Below are positions 7,841 to 21,152 of a stretch of 64,000 bases of DNA, in pieces (position 1 is the first letter of the stretch; every line of letters starts with the position of its first letter). The stretch is taken from NCBI GenBank assembly GCA_963814055.1, contig CAWFBJ010000029.1, forward strand, positions 310,001-374,000, written 5' to 3'. A program made the position numbers and the translations under genes. A model generated the notes under the pieces. It searched no databases. It was not told the DNA's origin and saw nothing but the letters and a program-made list of their open reading frames with translations. This DNA is from AWTP1-13 sp963814055 (lineage in GTDB: Bacteria; Pseudomonadota; Alphaproteobacteria; Rhizobiales; Hyphomicrobiaceae).

Positions 7841-9709
7841 ATGTCAGAACCTGATGTGCCTTTGACTGCGGGGTTCGAGCCACCGACGCGCGAAGCGTGG
7901 CTGGCGCTGGTCGAAAAGGCGCTGAAGGGCGGCGACTTCGAGAAGCGGCTGGTTTCGCGCACGGCCGACGGCCTGGCCATCCAGCCGCTCTACACGCGCC
8001 AGAACGAGAGCAAGGGGACCGCCCCCGCCGGGCGCACGGGCTGGTTTCCAGGCGGCTGGGACGTGCGTCAGCGGCACATCGGGACCGATCCGAAGGCGGC
8101 CAACGCGGCCATCCTGGACGACCTCGTGGGGGGCGGCACGTCGGTGCTGCTACAGATCCAGGCGCCCGGGCAGGCGGGCCTCAACTACGGCGCCGAGGCA
8201 TTGGCGCAGGCGCTCAAGGGCGTCTACCTCAATGCCTGCACCATCGCGCTGGACGCGCGTGAGAACACACTGGACGCCGCCGGCAGCTTGCTGGAGATCT
8301 GGCGCACCGAAGGCATCAACGAGAACGACCGGCGCGGTGCATTCAACTACGACCCGCTGGGCGTGCTGGCCAAGACCGGCACGCTCTACTATCCGCCGGA
8401 TCGCTCCTGCGAAATCGCCGCCAAGCTCGCCGCCGACTCCCGCACCATGTCGCACGTGCGGGCGCTGATCGCCGACGGGCGGCCCTACCACGAGGCCGGC
8501 GGCAGCGAGGCGCAGGAGCTGGCTGCCATCCTGGCAACGCTGGTGGCCTACCTGCGGGCCTGCGAGACGGCGGGGCTCAGGCCGCGCATGGCGCTGGACC
8601 AGATCGCGATCGGCCTGGCCGCCGATGCCGACCTGTTCCTGACCATGGCCAAGCTGCGCGCCGCGCGCCGTCTGGTGAGCCGGGTCGCGGATGCCTGCGG
8701 TGCCGGTACGGCGGCGGAGAAAATGAAATACGCGGCCTCCACCTCGGAACGCATGATGGCCAAGCGCGATCCGTGGGTGAACATGCTGCGCACCACGGTG
8801 GCCTGTGCGGGTGCAGCGTTCGGCGGGGCCGACGCGATCACCGTGCTGCCCTTCACCTGGGCGCTGGGTCAACCGGACGGGTTCGCGCGGCGCATCGCCC
8901 GCAACACGCACCTGGTGCTGCAGGAGGAAAGCGCGGCGGCGCGCGTGATCGATCCCGCGCACGGCTCCTGGTACGTCGAGGCCCTGACCGACCAGCTTGC
9001 CGGGAAGGCCTGGGCGTTGTTCCAGGAGATCGAGGCCAAGGGCGGCATGGCGCGCGCGCTGGAGAGCGGGTTCATCCAGGGCGAGATCGCGCGGGTCGCG
9101 GAGGCACGCGCCAAGACCATCGCCAACGGGCGCGTCGAGCTGACGGGCGTGTCGGCATTCCCGATGCTGGCCGACGATGGCGTGAAGGTGACGCGCTTTG
9201 CCCCAGCCGACCCAATCGTGAGGGGCGGCGTGTCCATCACCCCGCTTGCGCCGCAGCGTCTGGCGGAGCCGTTCGAGGCGCTGCGCGACGCTGCGGACGC
9301 GCACATGACCAAGACCGGCAAGCGGCCGCGGGTGTTCCTGGCTACGCTCGGCGAGCTTGCGGTGCACGCCGCGCGCGCGACCTGGATCAGGAACTTTCTC
9401 GCGGCCGGCGGCATCGAAACGATCGGCAGCGATCCGCTGCACAACTCAGCCGACGCAGGCAAGGCGTTCGCCGACAGTGGCGCGAGCGTCGCGTGCATCT
9501 GCTCCGCCGACAAGGTCTACGCCGAGCTCGGCGAGGCGACGGCCGGCGTGCTGAAACAGGCCGGTGCCAAGCAGGTGCTGCTCGCCGGCCGGCCCAAGGA
9601 ACAGGAAGCCGCTCTGAAGGCCGCGGGCATCGACACGTTCGTATTTGCGGGCAGCGATGCCATCGCGACGCTGACGAAGCTGCACGAGGTGCTGGGCGTG
9701 AAGGGTTGA
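7841..9709 (+). CDS. mutA: Methylmalonyl-CoA mutase small (non-catalytic) subunit
   Basis: 622 residues from the ATG at 7841, chosen because AGGACGG lies just upstream; an in-frame ATG at 7787 would add an unconserved stretch. The protein has the TIM-barrel mutase fold (EESAAARVIDPAHGSWYVE is the conserved signature). The C-terminal B12-domain remnant lacks the DxHxxG cobalamin-ligand motif (LATLGELAVHAAR instead), as expected for the beta subunit that stabilises MutB. The partner lies 4.5 kb downstream rather than adjacent. Pathway: propionyl-CoA/methylmalonyl-CoA to succinyl-CoA. Confidence 0.92.
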   Translation: MSEPDVPLTAGFEPPTREAWLALVEKALKGGDFEKRLVSRTADGLAIQPLYTRQNESKGTAPAGRTGWFPGGWDVRQRHIGTDPKAANAAILDDLVGGGTSVLLQIQAPGQAGLNYGAEALAQALKGVYLNACTIALDARENTLDAAGSLLEIWRTEGINENDRRGAFNYDPLGVLAKTGTLYYPPDRSCEIAAKLAADSRTMSHVRALIADGRPYHEAGGSEAQELAAILATLVAYLRACETAGLRPRMALDQIAIGLAADADLFLTMAKLRAARRLVSRVADACGAGTAAEKMKYAASTSERMMAKRDPWVNMLRTTVACAGAAFGGADAITVLPFTWALGQPDGFARRIARNTHLVLQEESAAARVIDPAHGSWYVEALTDQLAGKAWALFQEIEAKGGMARALESGFIQGEIARVAEARAKTIANGRVELTGVSAFPMLADDGVKVTRFAPADPIVRGGVSITPLAPQRLAEPFEALRDAADAHMTKTGKRPRVFLATLGELAVHAARATWIRNFLAAGGIETIGSDPLHNSADAGKAFADSGASVACICSADKVYAELGEATAGVLKQAGAKQVLLAGRPKEQEAALKAAGIDTFVFAGSDAIATLTKLHEVLGVKG

Positions 9710-9720
9710 CTATATCAACC

Positions 9721-10674
9721 TCACCGAGCCCGCAAAAAATTGCGCGCCGCCCTATGTAGTTCGCCGCGGCTCTCTTCAAGGTGCATCAGGTGGGTGCCCT
9801 TGGCGATCTTGGTGTCCTTCTTCTCTGGCGCCGCAGTCAGCGCCGCGAGCAGCCAGGCCGCGTCCGCGTCGTTGCAGAGGCTATCCCATTCACCGCGGAC
9901 GATTGCGACGGGCACTTTGATCAAGCCTGGATCATAGGCAAGAGCCCCGGACCATGCGGCCATGATGTCCGCCACGGGCCCATTCGGCGTTCTGACCGCC
10001 GGCGGCATGCGCGTGCCACTGGTCGGATCCGAGTTCAGGTAGAGAGTCGCCCATGCTTTGAAATGACGGTCGAGAAGCACAGGAGGGTGCCCTGATGGTA
10101 CATCCTCGACGAAACGCTTGTGCTGCTCCTCGACCGTCACAAGACGCCAGGGTCCGAATTGCGGCGCGTCATGCGACACCTCCCGCCGAACGACTGGACC
10201 AAAAAACACCAGCCGGTCGACCAACTCGGGATGCTTCGTTGCGAAGAGGCCTGCGGCAATCGTTCCCCAGGAATGGGCTATGATCGAGATCCGCTGCGCA
10301 CCCGTATCCGCGATGATCGCGCGAACAGCGCGCTCAATCTGCGCCGCAACCTCGCCTGCGCGGCCGAGAGGCTCGCCAGTGGGCGGCGCGGCCTGCAGCA
10401 TCTCGGGATATCGCTCAGAGCCGCCGTATCCGGCGAAATCGAGTCCCCATACCGAAAATCCTGCAACATTGAGGGCGTCCGCCCATGACACGCCATCGAA
10501 CTTGAACATAATTGAACTGGCCGATGGAAACGTGGCGCCATGGACGTACAGCACCGGCCGCTGGCGATCGGCGTGGACGAGCGTTTGCTCGCGCAGCAGG
10601 AGCGCGGGTTGCCACGGCTCTGATTCTGACGCCGTCCCCGGCAACATTATCGTGCGGTTTTGCGCCGTTGCCAT
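9721..10674 (-). CDS. Alpha/beta hydrolase
   Basis: The core is an alpha/beta hydrolase: VLYVHG for the oxyanion region, then AHSWGT as nucleophile elbow (Ser in SxSWG form), a late VRGEWD with the acidic residue, and GTHLMHLEE supplying the catalytic His. The product from the ATG at 10674 has 317 residues; an upstream ATG at 10767 would add 31 weakly structured residues. It converges on mutA with 11 bases between. No signal peptide is seen. The substrate is unknown. Confidence 0.85.
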   Translation of the reverse strand: MATAQNRTIMLPGTASESEPWQPALLLREQTLVHADRQRPVLYVHGATFPSASSIMFKFDGVSWADALNVAGFSVWGLDFAGYGGSERYPEMLQAAPPTGEPLGRAGEVAAQIERAVRAIIADTGAQRISIIAHSWGTIAAGLFATKHPELVDRLVFFGPVVRREVSHDAPQFGPWRLVTVEEQHKRFVEDVPSGHPPVLLDRHFKAWATLYLNSDPTSGTRMPPAVRTPNGPVADIMAAWSGALAYDPGLIKVPVAIVRGEWDSLCNDADAAWLLAALTAAPEKKDTKIAKGTHLMHLEESRGELHRAARNFLRAR

Positions 10675-10885
10675 CTCGTCATGCTCCCGAAGTGAAGGGC
10701 CGCGATTACGCTCATCGCCTGAACATGCCGGCATACGAGACTTGATATCGGACAATGATGGCACCATGGTTCGGATATCACCGAAATGTCATTGCCGAGC
10801 GTTGGCGGCACCGAGGGCTCATATTCCGACTCCCGCATATCAACGGGCTGTTGCGCTCCCCGCCCCCCCGCGTCCATGATGCGCC

Positions 10886-11377
10886 ATGAAGATCATCAGC
10901 GGCGGTCAGACCGGTGTGGACCGCGCGGCGCTCGATGTCGCGATCGAGCGCGGCATCGACTGGGGTGGATGGTGCCCGAAGGGCGGGTGGGCTGAAGACC
11001 TCCCAGACCCTCCCGGCCTGTTGGCGAAATATCCCCATCTCAAGGAGACGCCTGACCGCCACCCCCTGCAACGCACCGAATGGAACGTGCGCGATGGCGA
11101 CGCGATTCTCATTTTGATCGATGGTGCGGATTTGTCCGTTTCGATTGGAACGCAGCGCGCGCACAAATGGGCCACCCAGCACGGCAAGCCGCATCTGGTC
11201 GTCGACGTCAATGATCGGGACGCTGCGAAGCACATCAAGGCATGGCTGTGCGCGCAGAAGAAACGGTTTGGCCCGCACATGGTGCTCAGCATCGGTGGTC
11301 CGCGCGAGAGCGAGGCGCCCGCCATCTACGAGCGCGCCAAACACGTCCTGACCGCGCTGTTGCAACAAACAGTGTGA
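10886..11377 (+). CDS. Putative molybdenum carrier / SLOG-like Rossmann protein
   Basis: 163 residues. It begins with KIISGGQTGVDRAALDVA, the phosphate-binding opening of the putative molybdenum carrier family and related SLOG/LOG Rossmann folds. WCPKGG, RTEWNVRDGDAIL and a long GGPRESE helix region also fit. The family's nucleotide or cofactor ligand is inferred from structures of relatives, not shown here. It is divergent from the hydrolase and convergent with the acetyltransferase downstream. Confidence 0.8.
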   Translation: MKIISGGQTGVDRAALDVAIERGIDWGGWCPKGGWAEDLPDPPGLLAKYPHLKETPDRHPLQRTEWNVRDGDAILILIDGADLSVSIGTQRAHKWATQHGKPHLVVDVNDRDAAKHIKAWLCAQKKRFGPHMVLSIGGPRESEAPAIYERAKHVLTALLQQTV

Positions 11378-11447
11378 TGCGATCTAGGCCTTTATGGCCC
11401 AACTCGTGACTGGCCGGCCATTAGGACTGAATTTCTGTTCGCGCGCG

Positions 11448-11978
11448 CTAAACCCCACCAAGGGTCTTGTCCATGTACAATGCAGGGATGCCGTGCGTGC
11501 CCGTTGCGTGCTGGGTCTCGCCGTAGGTTTGGAATCCCTTCGCCTGATACCAGGCGATAGCGGCCGCGTTGTCCTTCAAGACCTCCAAGCGAATGACTTT
11601 CGCATCGGGATGACCTGCAATGACGGTATCCAGGAGCGCCGAGCCGACGCCCTTCCCCTTCCATTCGGGGTGCACGTAAAGCCCGTAGAGGATTATTTCC
11701 GCTGCACCATCACGCTGGGCCATGGCGTAGCCAACCGGCACGTCTCCTTCGGCAGCTACGAGGACAATCGATGCACGCGATACCAGCGATTGAGCGATCA
11801 ATAGGCCCAAGCTGAACTTTGAATATGCGCGCTGCCCCCAACGGATTGCGTGACTCTCGCCCAGCATCTGATCATACGTAGAGTGCCAGCATACCTTCAA
11901 CAAGTCGCCGACAGGTGAGACGTCGCGCATTTGGCAGCGGCGCACCACAAGGGCTTCGTCAGGGCTTACTGCGGTCAT
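11448..11978 (-). CDS. GNAT-family N-acetyltransferase
   Basis: 176 residues from the ATG at 11978. The GNAT core is visible: VVRRCQMRDVSPV as strand 1 and helix 1, LYGLYVHPEWKGKGVGSALLD as motif A with the acetyl-CoA pyrophosphate loop (GKGVGS), then LEVLKDNAAAIAWYQAKGF as motif B. The acceptor is unknown. An in-frame ATG at 12068 would add 30 residues with no GNAT character, so I chose 11978. Confidence 0.85.
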   Translation of the reverse strand: MTAVSPDEALVVRRCQMRDVSPVGDLLKVCWHSTYDQMLGESHAIRWGQRAYSKFSLGLLIAQSLVSRASIVLVAAEGDVPVGYAMAQRDGAAEIILYGLYVHPEWKGKGVGSALLDTVIAGHPDAKVIRLEVLKDNAAAIAWYQAKGFQTYGETQHATGTHGIPALYMDKTLGGV

Positions 11979-12191
11979 GCGATACCATCGATGGCGAACC
12001 GTCGGACAGAAACGGCAAGTGGCAAGTCTATCATGGCGGAAAAACCTTCCATCGCGGTCATGGTCCACAGCGGCGCTGCGATCTTCTCAGAGTCTGCGAC
12101 GGGCTTTCGCCGAAACGCCGCCGCTTGGCCGGCATGACAATTGTTGCCCTTGTTCTTTCGCAACTATCGGATGTTGGCGTAAGATGCGCCC

Positions 12192-12704
12192 ATGGCTACG
12201 GACAAGACTGAGCGGCTGGCGATCCACACCGGCGGCTGCCAGTGCGGCGCGGTACGGTTTGCGACCTACATTGAGCCGCCCAAGATCGGTCTCTGCCACT
12301 GCCGCATGTGCCAGAAGGCGGTGGCGGGGCCGTTCGCGGTGCTGGCCGAGGTGCCATGGGGCGAATTCGCTTGGACACGCGGACAGCCCGCAGCGTTTCA
12401 ATCGTCCTCGCGCTCAATCCGCGACTTCTGCGCCACGTGCGGGACGCCGCTCAGCTATCGCAAGCCCGGTGGCAAGATCATCGAACTGTTGACGGGCGCC
12501 TTCGATCAGCCAGAGCGCGTGCCGCCGACCTATGAGGTGGGAACCGAGTCCAAGCTCGCCTGGCTCGACGCGATTGCAGCGATGGCCGGCAAGACGACGG
12601 CCGAGAACAGCGGCGCGGCAGAGATCGCCAAGATCGAGAGCTACCAGCACCCCGATCACGACACCGGCGCGGATTGGAAACCGAGGCGCAGCTCCGGCGC
12701 CTGA
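12192..12704 (+). CDS. GFA / CENP-V-fold zinc protein
   Basis: 170 residues with the zinc ligands of the GFA (glutathione-dependent formaldehyde-activating) family: CQCG near residue 16, CHCRMC near residue 36 and CATCG near residue 77. Members bind two zinc ions; most have no proven formaldehyde activity, so the enzyme name should not be applied literally. Its last 49 bases overlap, tail to tail, the end of the DUF817 gene on the other strand. Confidence 0.85.
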   Translation: MATDKTERLAIHTGGCQCGAVRFATYIEPPKIGLCHCRMCQKAVAGPFAVLAEVPWGEFAWTRGQPAAFQSSSRSIRDFCATCGTPLSYRKPGGKIIELLTGAFDQPERVPPTYEVGTESKLAWLDAIAAMAGKTTAENSGAAEIAKIESYQHPDHDTGADWKPRRSSGA

Positions 12705-13663
12705 TCCTCTGGTTCCGCCTGCACGGCCGGCATCGCCTGCGGCCGGTTCACGAGGGCCACCAACACGTAGCTGATGATCATCAGCAGGTACCAGGCGCCA
12801 AGTTTGCCGAACGACACGAGCGTCCAGCCGTGGCGCTGGTTGGGATACATCCAAGCGGCGGTAAATGTGCCGATGTTCTCGGCGAACCAGATGAACAGCG
12901 CCACCAGCGCGAAGCCGACCAGCAGCGGCATGCGCCGGTGCACCTGCCACACCTTGAAGTGGACCCAGCAGCGGCCGAACAGCAGGGCGGTCAACGCGAA
13001 CAGCAGCACACGCGCGTCCCACACGTAGTGGTGCGCGAAGAAGTTGACGTAGACGCCGATGGCCAGGAGAACCAGCGCCCACAGCGGCGGATGATGCGTG
13101 AAACGGAAATCGAACAGGCGCCAGCAGCGCGCGATATAGGAGCCGATGGCGGCATACATGAAGCCGGTGAACAGCGGCACGCCACCGATGCGCAGGATCG
13201 ACACTTCGGGATAGATCCAGGAACCGACCGAGGTCTTGAAGATCTCCATCGCCGTGCCGACCGCGTGAAAGATCAGAATGACCTTGGCTTCCTCCCAGGT
13301 CTCCAGCTTGAAGGCGAGCATGGCAACCTGGATGGAGACGGCGGCGATGACGAGGAAATCGTAGCGGGCGAGCCAGGCGCCTTTGGGATAGAACAGGTGC
13401 GTGCCGATCAGCAGCGCCAGCATGAGTGCGCCGAACAGGCAGGCCCAGCCTTGCTTGATGCCGAAGCGGATGAACTCGTAGAGCGCGTGCGTTGAGCGGC
13501 GCTGTTCCGCCCAGGCTCCAATCCGGGCCTCGGCCTCGATGAAGCGGGCGAGCGGTGCCCAGATGCGGGCGGCACTTCTCATTGGGCCGTTGCGTAGCCG
13601 CCGCTGCATTACTTCCCCGCCGTTCACCTTGCGCGCATTGGCGCGCTTGTCTGCAACGGACAT
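12656..13663 (-). CDS. DUF817 integral membrane protein
   Basis: 335 residues with about eight hydrophobic segments. Conserved blocks of DUF817 are easy to see: LYEFIRFGIKQGWACLFG, KLETWEEAKVILIFH, GSWIYPE, LFTGFMYAAIGSYIARCW and FAENIGTFTAAW. The function of the family is unknown. The first roughly 50 residues are basic and cytoplasmic; alternative starts at residues 19 and 28 are possible. Confidence 0.88.
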   Translation of the reverse strand: MSVADKRANARKVNGGEVMQRRLRNGPMRSAARIWAPLARFIEAEARIGAWAEQRRSTHALYEFIRFGIKQGWACLFGALMLALLIGTHLFYPKGAWLARYDFLVIAAVSIQVAMLAFKLETWEEAKVILIFHAVGTAMEIFKTSVGSWIYPEVSILRIGGVPLFTGFMYAAIGSYIARCWRLFDFRFTHHPPLWALVLLAIGVYVNFFAHHYVWDARVLLFALTALLFGRCWVHFKVWQVHRRMPLLVGFALVALFIWFAENIGTFTAAWMYPNQRHGWTLVSFGKLGAWYLLMIISYVLVALVNRPQAMPAVQAEPEDQAPELRLGFQSAPVS

Positions 13664-13751
13664 TTCACCAGAATCGGGCAGGGTGACGGTCAGACCTTGG
13701 CCAAATCAGGTACGTTGGCCTGGATGGGATTTGATATCTGGAGTTCGCGCA

Positions 13752-14203
13752 ATGCCCTTCATCATTGCTGCGGTTTTGAGCCTCGTGGGCGCCTGGATCG
13801 GTTTGTTTTACAGCGGGTTCCTGGCAGGCTTGCTGCATCCCGGGCGCACGGCTCTGCACGTTCTCCAGGTAGCCTTCAGTTTCAGCCTTAGCCGGCCCCT
13901 TTGGATGATGGCTTTCCCGACCGCTCTTGGCGGAACGATCCTGCTACCGGTGGCTTACTATCTGACGCGGCGGTTTTGGCCGGTTACGCCGATGCGATAT
14001 GCGGCAATGGGCGCAGGGCTCGCGCTCGCGTTGGCCGTGTGCTTTTATGGGCCGTTACTGAGCTACTACCAGCCCTCGGGTTGGCAAGTCGCGATGATTT
14101 TGACGCCAGGCGCGATACTCGCTGGCGTTGCCTGCGGGCTGCTGTTTGGATGGTCAATGCAGGGGCACTACCAGCGCTATCGCGGATCCATGACTGAGGC
14201 AGC

Positions 14204-14207
<4 letters not shown>
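13752..14207 (+). CDS. Small four-helix membrane protein
   Basis: 151 residues from the ATG at 13752, with four predicted membrane helices (near residues 5-25, 45-68, 77-97 and 108-130). Its stop overlaps the start of mutB by four bases (ATGA at 14204), so the two are probably translationally coupled. The longer open frame from 13539 runs antisense to the DUF817 gene and is rejected. No family is recognised. Confidence 0.7.
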
Positions 14208-16372
<2,165 letters not shown>

Positions 16373-16393
16373 GTCAACGCGCGCCCACAACGA

Positions 16394-16485
16394 ATGTCAT
16401 CCTCGGGCTTGTCCCGAGGATCCAGCACCCACCAGACTCCGGAGCAAGTTGATAGATGGATCCCCGGCACAAGGCCGGGGATGAC
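16394..16485. repeat. Extragenic palindromic element, class 1 copy A
   Basis: CCTCGGG-CTTG-CCCGAGG forms a first hairpin, CCCCGGC...GCCGGGG a second, and the ends GTCATCC and GGATGAC pair with each other, giving a three-stem fold. It lies just after the mutB stop, in the gap before the opposing TRAP gene. A related copy is at 25328-25418. Such elements are common between alphaproteobacterial genes. Confidence 0.8.
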
Positions 16486-16527
16486 GTTGGTGTTTGAGTT
16501 TCGGAGCAAGACCAGATCGCGGGGATA

Positions 16528-17625
16528 CTAACTCCGCGTCTCCATGCGCACCTGGTAGGAGTCAAAGGTGAGTTCATTGACTTGCCACCACTGGTAGGCA
16601 TCCTTGCGGTAGGCGCGCACGCTGTCGTAGATCGTTTTGAAGCGCGGGTTTTTCTCGGCTTCCTCGGCGCAAGCGTCGGTGGTGGCCTTGTAGGCGGCGT
16701 CCATGATCGCGGGCGAGAACGGCTTCAGGATCGCGCCCTGCGCGATCAGCTGCTTGAGCGCAGGCGGGTTGGTGTAGTCGTACTTGGCCATCATCCAGGA
16801 ACCGGCCTCGTGAGCCGCCGCGGTCAACACGGCTTTGTAGGCGGCGGGCAGCTCGTTCCATTTGCCGATGTTGACGATGACGTGGCCGCTGGCGCCGCCC
16901 TCCCACCAGCCGGGGAAGTAGTAGTATTTGGCGACCTTGACGAAACCGAGCTTCACGTCGTCGGCTGGCCCGATCCATTCGACGGCGTCGAGCGTGCCCT
17001 TCTCCAGCGCCGGATAGATGTCGCCGGCCGCAAGCTGCTGCGGCACGACGCCCAGCCTGGCGACAACGCGTCCGGCAAATCCACCGATGCGGAATTTCAG
17101 CCCCTTGAGATCGTCTGCGGTGTTGATCTCCTTGCGGAACCAGCCGCCCATTTGGCCGGTGGTATCGCCCATCTTGATGACGTGACAGTTGTAGGACTTG
17201 AACAGATCCTGGATCAGCTCCAGACCGCCGCCGTGCTGGTACCAGGCCTCGGCCATGCGGGCGTTGAGGCCGAACGGAATGGCGGTGGCGAACGCAAAGG
17301 CAGTGTCCTTGCCCCAGTTGTAGTAGCCCGTCGTCCAGGCCATTTCGACGGTACCGGCTTGCGTCGCGTCGAGCACCTGCAGACCGGGCACGATCTCGCC
17401 GGCGGCAAACAGCTGAAGCTGAAACTTGTTGTCGGTCATCTCGGCAACGCGCTTGACCAGGAACTCGGCGGCTCCGTGCAGCGTGTCGAGCGACTTGGGG
17501 AAGCTCGAGGTAATGCGCCATTTGATTTCGGGCAGCGACTGAGCAATGGCCGGCGCCGCAATCGTCGTGGCGGCGAGCCCTGAGCCGGCCGCTGCGCCCA
17601 TCTTCAGGAATTGACGCCGCTTCAT
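16528..17625 (-). CDS. TRAP transporter solute-binding protein (DctP type), Tat-exported
   Basis: 365 residues from the ATG at 17625, which follows a GGGGAGGAA site; a longer frame to 17829 overlaps the groES promoter region and is rejected. The N-terminus MKRRQFLKMGAAAG is a twin-arginine signal with a cut near APAIAQ. The mature protein has the DctP pattern: LQLFAAGEIVP, LKFRIGGFAGRV and WIGPADD with the ligand-binding Arg and Trp positions. The ligand is probably a carboxylate such as a 2-oxo acid, by family. No DctQ/DctM membrane genes are in the window, so it is an orphan here. Confidence 0.9.
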   Translation of the reverse strand: MKRRQFLKMGAAAGSGLAATTIAAPAIAQSLPEIKWRITSSFPKSLDTLHGAAEFLVKRVAEMTDNKFQLQLFAAGEIVPGLQVLDATQAGTVEMAWTTGYYNWGKDTAFAFATAIPFGLNARMAEAWYQHGGGLELIQDLFKSYNCHVIKMGDTTGQMGGWFRKEINTADDLKGLKFRIGGFAGRVVARLGVVPQQLAAGDIYPALEKGTLDAVEWIGPADDVKLGFVKVAKYYYFPGWWEGGASGHVIVNIGKWNELPAAYKAVLTAAAHEAGSWMMAKYDYTNPPALKQLIAQGAILKPFSPAIMDAAYKATTDACAEEAEKNPRFKTIYDSVRAYRKDAYQWWQVNELTFDSYQVRMETRS

Positions 17626-17782
17626 GATTTCCTCCCCTGTCGAGCTGTGCTCAATGGCCCAGTCTATGTGCAGTTCTATACAACTATTGAATAAGCCGGT
17701 CCACGCCAGGACGCGTGTGCCGATGGCGTCCTGGCCAAGGCAGGCGTGGACGTCCCAGGAACGCCTCCGCACGGGTCCAAGC

Positions 17783-17811
17783 TTGACAGCGGTCCGCTCG
17801 TTGTCTATCCC
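17783..17811 (+). promoter_or_regulatory. Sigma-70-type promoter of groESL
   Basis: TTGACA (17783-17788), a 17-base spacer and TATCCC (17806-17811). The predicted start of transcription at about 17819 falls directly before the CIRCE operator. Confidence 0.6.
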
Positions 17812-17822
17812 AGGCGCCGTCT

Positions 17823-17849
17823 CTGGCACTCGATAGTCAGAAGTGCTAA
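17823..17849 (+). promoter_or_regulatory. CIRCE operator (HrcA binding site)
   Basis: CTGGCACTC - 9 bases - AAGTGCTAA. The CIRCE consensus is TTAGCACTC-N9-GAGTGCTAA; the left arm matches 7 of 9 and the right arm 8 of 9, with exact 9-base spacing. It lies 72 bases before groES. HrcA repression of groESL by this element is established in many bacteria; hrcA itself is not in the window. Confidence 0.85.
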
Positions 17850-17921
17850 CAGACGTCCATCCAACCTCTTCTTACGCGGCCTGCGGGCTCGTAAGCCTCT
17901 GATATCGGAGAGTTCTTACAG

Positions 17922-18212
17922 ATGAAATTCCGTCCTCTGCACGACCGCGTCGTCGTTCGCCGGGTCGAGAGCGAGACCAAGACGTCCGGCGGCATCATCA
18001 TCCCGGACACGGCAGCCGAAAAGCCCCAGCAGGGCGAGATCGTCGCTGTCGGCCCCGGCGCCCGCGACGAGAGCGGCAAGATCGTACCCCTCGACCTGAA
18101 GGCGAAGGACAAGGTGCTGTTCGGCAAATGGTCGGGCACCGAGGTCAAGATCGACGGGCAGGAGCTCCTCATCATGAAGGAGAGCGACATCATGGGGGTT
18201 CTGGAGAAGTAA
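17922..18212 (+). CDS. groES: Co-chaperonin GroES
   Basis: 96 residues, normal length. It starts MKFRPLHDRVVVRR; the mobile loop ETKTSGGIIIPDTA that docks onto GroEL is intact, and it ends IMGVLEK. It caps the GroEL ring as a heptamer in the cytoplasm. It is first in the operon with groEL, 104 bases apart, under promoter and CIRCE control. Confidence 0.97.
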   Translation: MKFRPLHDRVVVRRVESETKTSGGIIIPDTAAEKPQQGEIVAVGPGARDESGKIVPLDLKAKDKVLFGKWSGTEVKIDGQELLIMKESDIMGVLEK

Positions 18213-18316
18213 TCCCTGCGGCAGCGCGGGCCGGCGGGGCCTCGTGTTTTGCCGCGCTGAGACGTGACCCGCTGTTGCTTGAGGCCGATCTAGAAAGTTG
18301 CAGGAGTTCATCCACT

Positions 18317-19954
<1,638 letters not shown>

Positions 19955-20003
19955 GCCAGCTGCTGCTGCAACACCCGCAAGGCTGCAGCACAACGCAAGA
20001 AAG

Positions 20004-20040
20004 ACGCCACCTGCCAACCTGCAGGTGGCGTTTTCGTTTT
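20004..20040 (+). terminator. Rho-independent terminator of groESL
   Basis: An 11-base perfect stem (ACGCCACCTGC with GCAGGTGGCGT), a 6-base loop (CAACCT) and a T-rich tail TTTTCGTTTT. Confidence 0.9.
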
Positions 20041-20285
20041 CTGCAACCGCTGCAGGCCGCCTCGCCAGCGTTTCAGTTTACCTTCCCGGCCAGTATCCAG
20101 GCGGCTTTGCGCCCGGCAAACACCGAAAATTAAGGAGGTTGAAAATACTGTTGCAGGGCCGCGGAACCCTGCCCGGTTCACGCCTGTTTCAACCTACTGC
20201 GAGGAGCTCTGCTCCTTGTGGCGGTGTCGTCAACAAGAGAAACGCGCGGGAATCGGTGGGCGACATCGGCGACAGGACGACCTGG

Positions 20286-21152
20286 ATGCCGCCGGATATG
20301 CGCTCTGTAGTTTTCGATGATCAGGGAGAGGTGTGGGACGCAAAATCCCGCAGGCTCGCGCATGATCTCAACGCCTCGATCGAAGGCGAGGAGCTCACCG
20401 ACTATGCCATCCGCAATCTCGGGTTCGTGGCGGCCAAGGATCTGAACGGCTCGCTGCGCATCTCGCTGCGGCCCTCGGTCGTCTCGCCCATCGCTTTCAG
20501 CGCACTGATGTACTGGCTGCACGATCGCTCGGCCGACCGCGTTCTGATATCCTACTGCGACCGCGAGTCCACGCACGAGATGACGCGCTCGCGCGACGAA
20601 GCCGTGCGCAAGCTGATGTCCCGCGTCGACTTCGGCCAAGGCGCGCGCGACGGCGATTTCCTGCAGGAAGACCTTCCGCTCGACGGCCTCCCGCAAACCT
20701 CGCCGTTGTGGGACGTGCTGGAAGCATGGCGCGCCTCGGGCGGAAAATTCGATCGCGAACGGCTGGCCCCGCTGCTGGAGCGCGCGCTCAACGGCCGCTT
20801 CGTCCTGGTGGAGGCCTCGCCTGAGCGTCCTTCCATGGTGATCAAGGATGTCGGCAGCGGCCTGTCCAAGCCTGCCGAATACTGGCTCGCACGCTCGATC
20901 GGCAATCGCGTGGAAGACCAGCCCGACTACGACTACGGCAAGTGGATCGCCAACTACTACCGCGATGTGGTGACGCAAGGCGCGCCGCGCCTCGGCAACG
21001 TCGACGCGGTCATCAACTGGCCGCAGCAGTCGCGCCGCAGCTTCCGCTACCAGCGCCTGCTGGTGCCGTTCAGCGGCGACGGCAACTCAACTATGCTGAT
21101 GGCTGCGTCGCTCGCCGACCCGGCCATCAATCTGCGCGTCAAACCCGGCTAG
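20286..21152 (+). CDS. Conserved hypothetical, PAS-like C-terminus
   Basis: 288 residues from the ATG at 20286 (20298 is an alternative). The last third, with FRYQRLLVPFSGDGNS followed by a small-residue strand, resembles the end of alphaproteobacterial PAS_5-type domains, where such a segment closes the ligand pocket. That assignment is tentative. No signal peptide or membrane helix. The open frame upstream of 20286 runs through the groEL terminator and is not coding. Its 3' end overlaps the opposing gene by 66 bases. The 330 bases before it hold only the groEL terminator and no gene. Confidence 0.65.
   Translation: MPPDMRSVVFDDQGEVWDAKSRRLAHDLNASIEGEELTDYAIRNLGFVAAKDLNGSLRISLRPSVVSPIAFSALMYWLHDRSADRVLISYCDRESTHEMTRSRDEAVRKLMSRVDFGQGARDGDFLQEDLPLDGLPQTSPLWDVLEAWRASGGKFDRERLAPLLERALNGRFVLVEASPERPSMVIKDVGSGLSKPAEYWLARSIGNRVEDQPDYDYGKWIANYYRDVVTQGAPRLGNVDAVINWPQQSRRSFRYQRLLVPFSGDGNSTMLMAASLADPAINLRVKPG

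Noticed and set aside
8150..9442. 430-codon open frame on the minus strand
   Set aside because: Antisense shadow of mutA with no motif.
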